A DNA stretch of 64,000 nt from Metopolophium dirhodum. Its lineage: Eukaryota; Arthropoda; Insecta; Hemiptera; Aphididae. The position numbers and the translations under genes are program-made. This document shows positions 61,611 to 64,000 of the stretch, piece by piece. Position 1 is the first letter of the stretch, and every line of letters begins with the position of its first letter. The DNA lies in NCBI RefSeq assembly GCF_019925205.1, contig NC_083564.1, forward strand, positions 13,240,134 through 13,304,133. The letters are read 5' to 3'. The notes under the pieces are model-generated. The model searched no databases, was not told the DNA's origin, and worked only from the letters and a program-made list of their open reading frames with translations.

Positions 61611-63290
61611 CTATTCATCAGCATGGGTTTTAATATGGGCATAATATGATCTAAGGTAATCATACTGTTTATTACATATCTTGCATACTAAATTTTTTAC
61701 ATTTTTTTTATCATATGATTTTCTTTGTTCGGTTTTTTTATGAATATTGAGATGTTTTGTAAAATTTTTGTATATTTTGAATTTAAGTCCACAAACCTTA
61801 CATAAAAATATTTTATTTAACTTAACCAAATGTTCAGAACGATGTAGTTTCCATTCAGCAATAGAAGTAAATTTTTTTTTGCATTTTCTACAGTTCAATA
61901 TAGGGTTATACATATAATTTAAACCAAGATCATTTAAATGATTTTTAACTGAATTAGTAATATTTGGAGTTTTATCCACTGTTAATGTTTTTAAATTATC
62001 TTCAAAACTATCCTGATTAGTGGATTCTTTTTTAAAATAATCTACATTTGTACGATTAATGGATTTACAACCATCGTTCATTTTTAAGGTTATGGTGGGG
62101 GAAACAGTATTACTATTATTTATCCATATTCCTATACATTTTTCATTTTTATCAAAATTTATATTATTAATATCAATCTCAGTTTCATTTTCATTCTTTT
62201 GGAGTGTATGTTGAATATTTTCTTTGCCTTCATCTGGTATTGATCCCTTCATATCAGTCTTCTTCAGTTTACTTTGTTTTATTTCACTAATTTTTGTCAG
62301 AATTAATTTTATTTCATCATTATACGGATATTCTTTCTTACCCTGAAACTGTTTAGAAAGAAACTTAAAATCATATTCTAGTTCTTCAATTTTAAGAAAA
62401 ATTTCTTTTTCTTCAGCTGATAAATCACCTTTTTTTTCTTCATTATACTGGGTTTGGTGTTTGGTAGGATTTTGATATTTATTAATATCTACACCTTTCT
62501 GTTTACACTCTTTTTTAAAAAGTTTCCAAAACTTTGTTGATAAATATTTCATTTTGGAAGATAACGATTGTAATTTGCCATCTTCATTAATATTGTTATT
62601 GAATGCATCATCAAGACTACAATTGTTTAGGTTTTTTGGTTCTTCAGACTCATCAATATCCAGGTTACTACTTGAGCTGTTATCATTTTGACTTGAGCTA
62701 TCAACTGTCACGGCATTTAACTTCTTTGGTCTGCCTCGTTTTTTTAGGTTAATCTCAACATTATTACTAACAATGTTCTTTTTAGGTCTTCCTCTAGGTT
62801 TTTTCACAGAGGGCTCATCATTATTTTTATCTGAATTATTCACTGGTTTTTCTTTGACTTTATTTCGCTGGTGTATTATATCAGAATAGACTTTATTTCG
62901 AGTCTGTAAAGTGTTCAACATTTCAGGATTTAACAAATTTTTTTTTATATCATGACCGTGAAAATCTTCTTCAGACTTTCTTTTATTTTTTTTCCGAACT
63001 TGTCTATAATTTCTGTTCTTGTATTTAAGATAGATAAGATTCGGCCCATTATAAGTTCTAACACAAATACCAGTACCAACATGTGCTTTATAAGACAATT
63101 TTGAAGCAAACTTTTGACAGCATTTTTGACAAACAACATGTTTACCAATAAAATCAAAGTCTTTAAATGGAAACAACTTTAAAGTGCCTTTTTTAATACA
63201 AAAATTTTCATATCCAGTTTTTATATTGTTATTTTTGCATACGAGATCTGCATTATTGCGTGGTAAAACTAATAAATTATTTTTGTAAAT
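61611..63290 (-). CDS. Zinc-finger / AT-hook nuclear protein, 3' exon (5' exons outside window)
   Basis: A single large terminal exon starts after a good acceptor (T-run then CAG at 63293-63291) and stays open for 559 codons to TAA. A C2HC-type finger (C54, C57, H70, C76 of the exon product) comes first. Basic stretches and two AT-hook cores follow, PRGRPKK and KRGRPKK (about 165-171 and 184-190), which in known proteins bind AT-rich minor groove. A long Lys/Asn/Ser/Glu-rich, low-complexity middle comes next, then three C2H2 fingers at the C-terminus (CRKC..., CKVC..., CKIC..., each with 12 residues to the first His), ending HADE. This layout suggests a chromatin or transcription regulator in the nucleus; target genes cannot be told. 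No start codon was found, and the exon is phase 0, so at least one upstream exon lies to the right of the window. I do not recognise an orthologue. The polyA signal is at 61477-61482. Confidence 0.9.
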   Translation of the reverse strand: MYKNNLLVLPRNNADLVCKNNNIKTGYENFCIKKGTLKLFPFKDFDFIGKHVVCQKCCQKFASKLSYKAHVGTGICVRTYNGPNLIYLKYKNRNYRQVRKKNKRKSEEDFHGHDIKKNLLNPEMLNTLQTRNKVYSDIIHQRNKVKEKPVNNSDKNNDEPSVKKPRGRPKKNIVSNNVEINLKKRGRPKKLNAVTVDSSSQNDNSSSSNLDIDESEEPKNLNNCSLDDAFNNNINEDGKLQSLSSKMKYLSTKFWKLFKKECKQKGVDINKYQNPTKHQTQYNEEKKGDLSAEEKEIFLKIEELEYDFKFLSKQFQGKKEYPYNDEIKLILTKISEIKQSKLKKTDMKGSIPDEGKENIQHTLQKNENETEIDINNINFDKNEKCIGIWINNSNTVSPTITLKMNDGCKSINRTNVDYFKKESTNQDSFEDNLKTLTVDKTPNITNSVKNHLNDLGLNYMYNPILNCRKCKKKFTSIAEWKLHRSEHLVKLNKIFLCKVCGLKFKIYKNFTKHLNIHKKTEQRKSYDKKNVKNLVCKICNKQYDYLRSYYAHIKTHADE

Positions 63291-64000
63291 CTGAAAAAAA
63301 ATAATAATATTATATTTAGGTAGATAAACACATTATTGATATAAATATAATACCTATGTATAATATAATCTGTAAGCTTACAGCATTTTATAAAATAGAT
63401 AATTATAATTATATATGGGGATTAAAATATACATAATGTACCTTAGACATCTAACTCAGCCAATTTTTTTTTAACAACCACCAATACATTTTATATTTTT
63501 AAAATTCTAATACATACATTTTGAACGAATGTATTTATTATAAATTATAACGGTTAGTAGGACTACACATCAGTGAAGGCAAAACAGAATAGATATGACA
63601 TGATCATGGAAAAGAATGTAGTAGGAAAAAACCCCTTTTAGATGGGATGATATAATTTAATAAGATGTAGAATCACAGCATTAAAGACCAGACTGGAAAA
63701 CATAAGCAGCTGATAGGGAAAATTAAAGGATTCTGTGACAGGACAGTTGATCCTAATGGCCAATATATCCTAAGAAGATCAAGACTGTGGCAAAAATGTC
63801 TAAGATAAACCCCACAATACAACATATCAGTAATTTGTAACCAAACTTGAAATCCTAATAAATAATTTTCTTGGTACCTATTCAATGTTCATAAGTAAAT
63901 CTAAATTTTGAAAAATTTTTAGTATAAGAAAAAAAAAAAATTATGATTCCCATTTAAAAAGTTAAAAGTTGAAAAATTGATTATAAAATATTATAAATAA
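63291..64000 (-). other. Intron sequence of the zinc-finger gene (inferred)
   Basis: Upstream of the zinc-finger exon acceptor. No convincing minus-strand exon with a phase-0 donor was found before the window ends, so the 5' part of the gene lies outside. Confidence 0.55.

Noticed and set aside
63545..63900. Possible LINE endonuclease/RT tail or extra zinc-finger exon
   Set aside because: Broken frames and no motif that I could identify; no phase-0 donor facing the zinc-finger exon.
1..64000. CRISPR arrays, operons, phage or bacterial symbiont genes
   Set aside because: Spliced genes, Pol III SINEs and base composition are eukaryotic throughout; no spaced direct-repeat array was found.

Overview
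The window reads as invertebrate, most probably aphid (Hemiptera: Aphididae), nuclear DNA. It is very AT-rich, its genes are split by short GT-AG introns, the spacers are full of TA/TTA-type simple sequence and the motif taggtacctac, and palindromic MITEs, SINEs and Helitron ends are dense. The species-level call is inference. Nothing prokaryotic, organellar or CRISPR-like was seen.

Right part (46.4-63.3 kb). This holds the firm genes. A complete five-exon NIPSNAP gene lies on the plus strand (46385-47575, 286 aa). Convergent to it on the minus strand is a complete five-exon PIG-L gene (50116-52268, 265 aa), the de-N-acetylase of GPI-anchor synthesis; its third intron carries two MITEs. Just past the PIG-L 5' end is a tRNA-Pro(CGG) (52655-52726). 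A 1.2 kb CpG-rich block follows (53.28-54.5 kb) that looks like a promoter with GC-rich 5' exons, probably of a plus-strand gene. The window ends with the 3' exon of a minus-strand zinc-finger/AT-hook protein (61611-63290) whose 5' exons lie beyond the window, and a possible 49-aa small ORF 0.4 kb downstream of it.

Left and middle (0-46 kb). This is mostly intergenic or intronic AT-rich sequence, but several exon-like islands can be read by hand. They are a signal-peptide first exon with a TATA/initiator promoter (10016-10617, minus), a hydrophobic exon with a strong donor (3267-3431, minus), a secretory-type first exon (37672-37791, plus), and a set of phase-compatible minus-strand exons between 41.3 and 45.0 kb. 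None could be assigned to a family.

Mobile DNA. An unclassified repeat family, called family A here, has a roughly 547-bp tandem internal unit and occurs as long copies at 1534-2953 and 35236-36690, with fragments at 12.1, 18.9-19.5, 30.5, 54.8, 56.8-57.9 and 58.5 kb. The 35-kb copy sits inside an older element with perfect 28-bp inverted repeats (34425-36842). Three palindromic elements are flanked by TTAA, one hAT-type element has an 8-bp target duplication, one PIF/Harbinger-type MITE is flanked by TAA, two SINEs have clear target duplications, Helitron-like elements lie at 26.4 and 42.8-43.7 kb, and decayed non-LTR reverse-transcriptase fragments lie at 45.75 and 48.2-48.5 kb.
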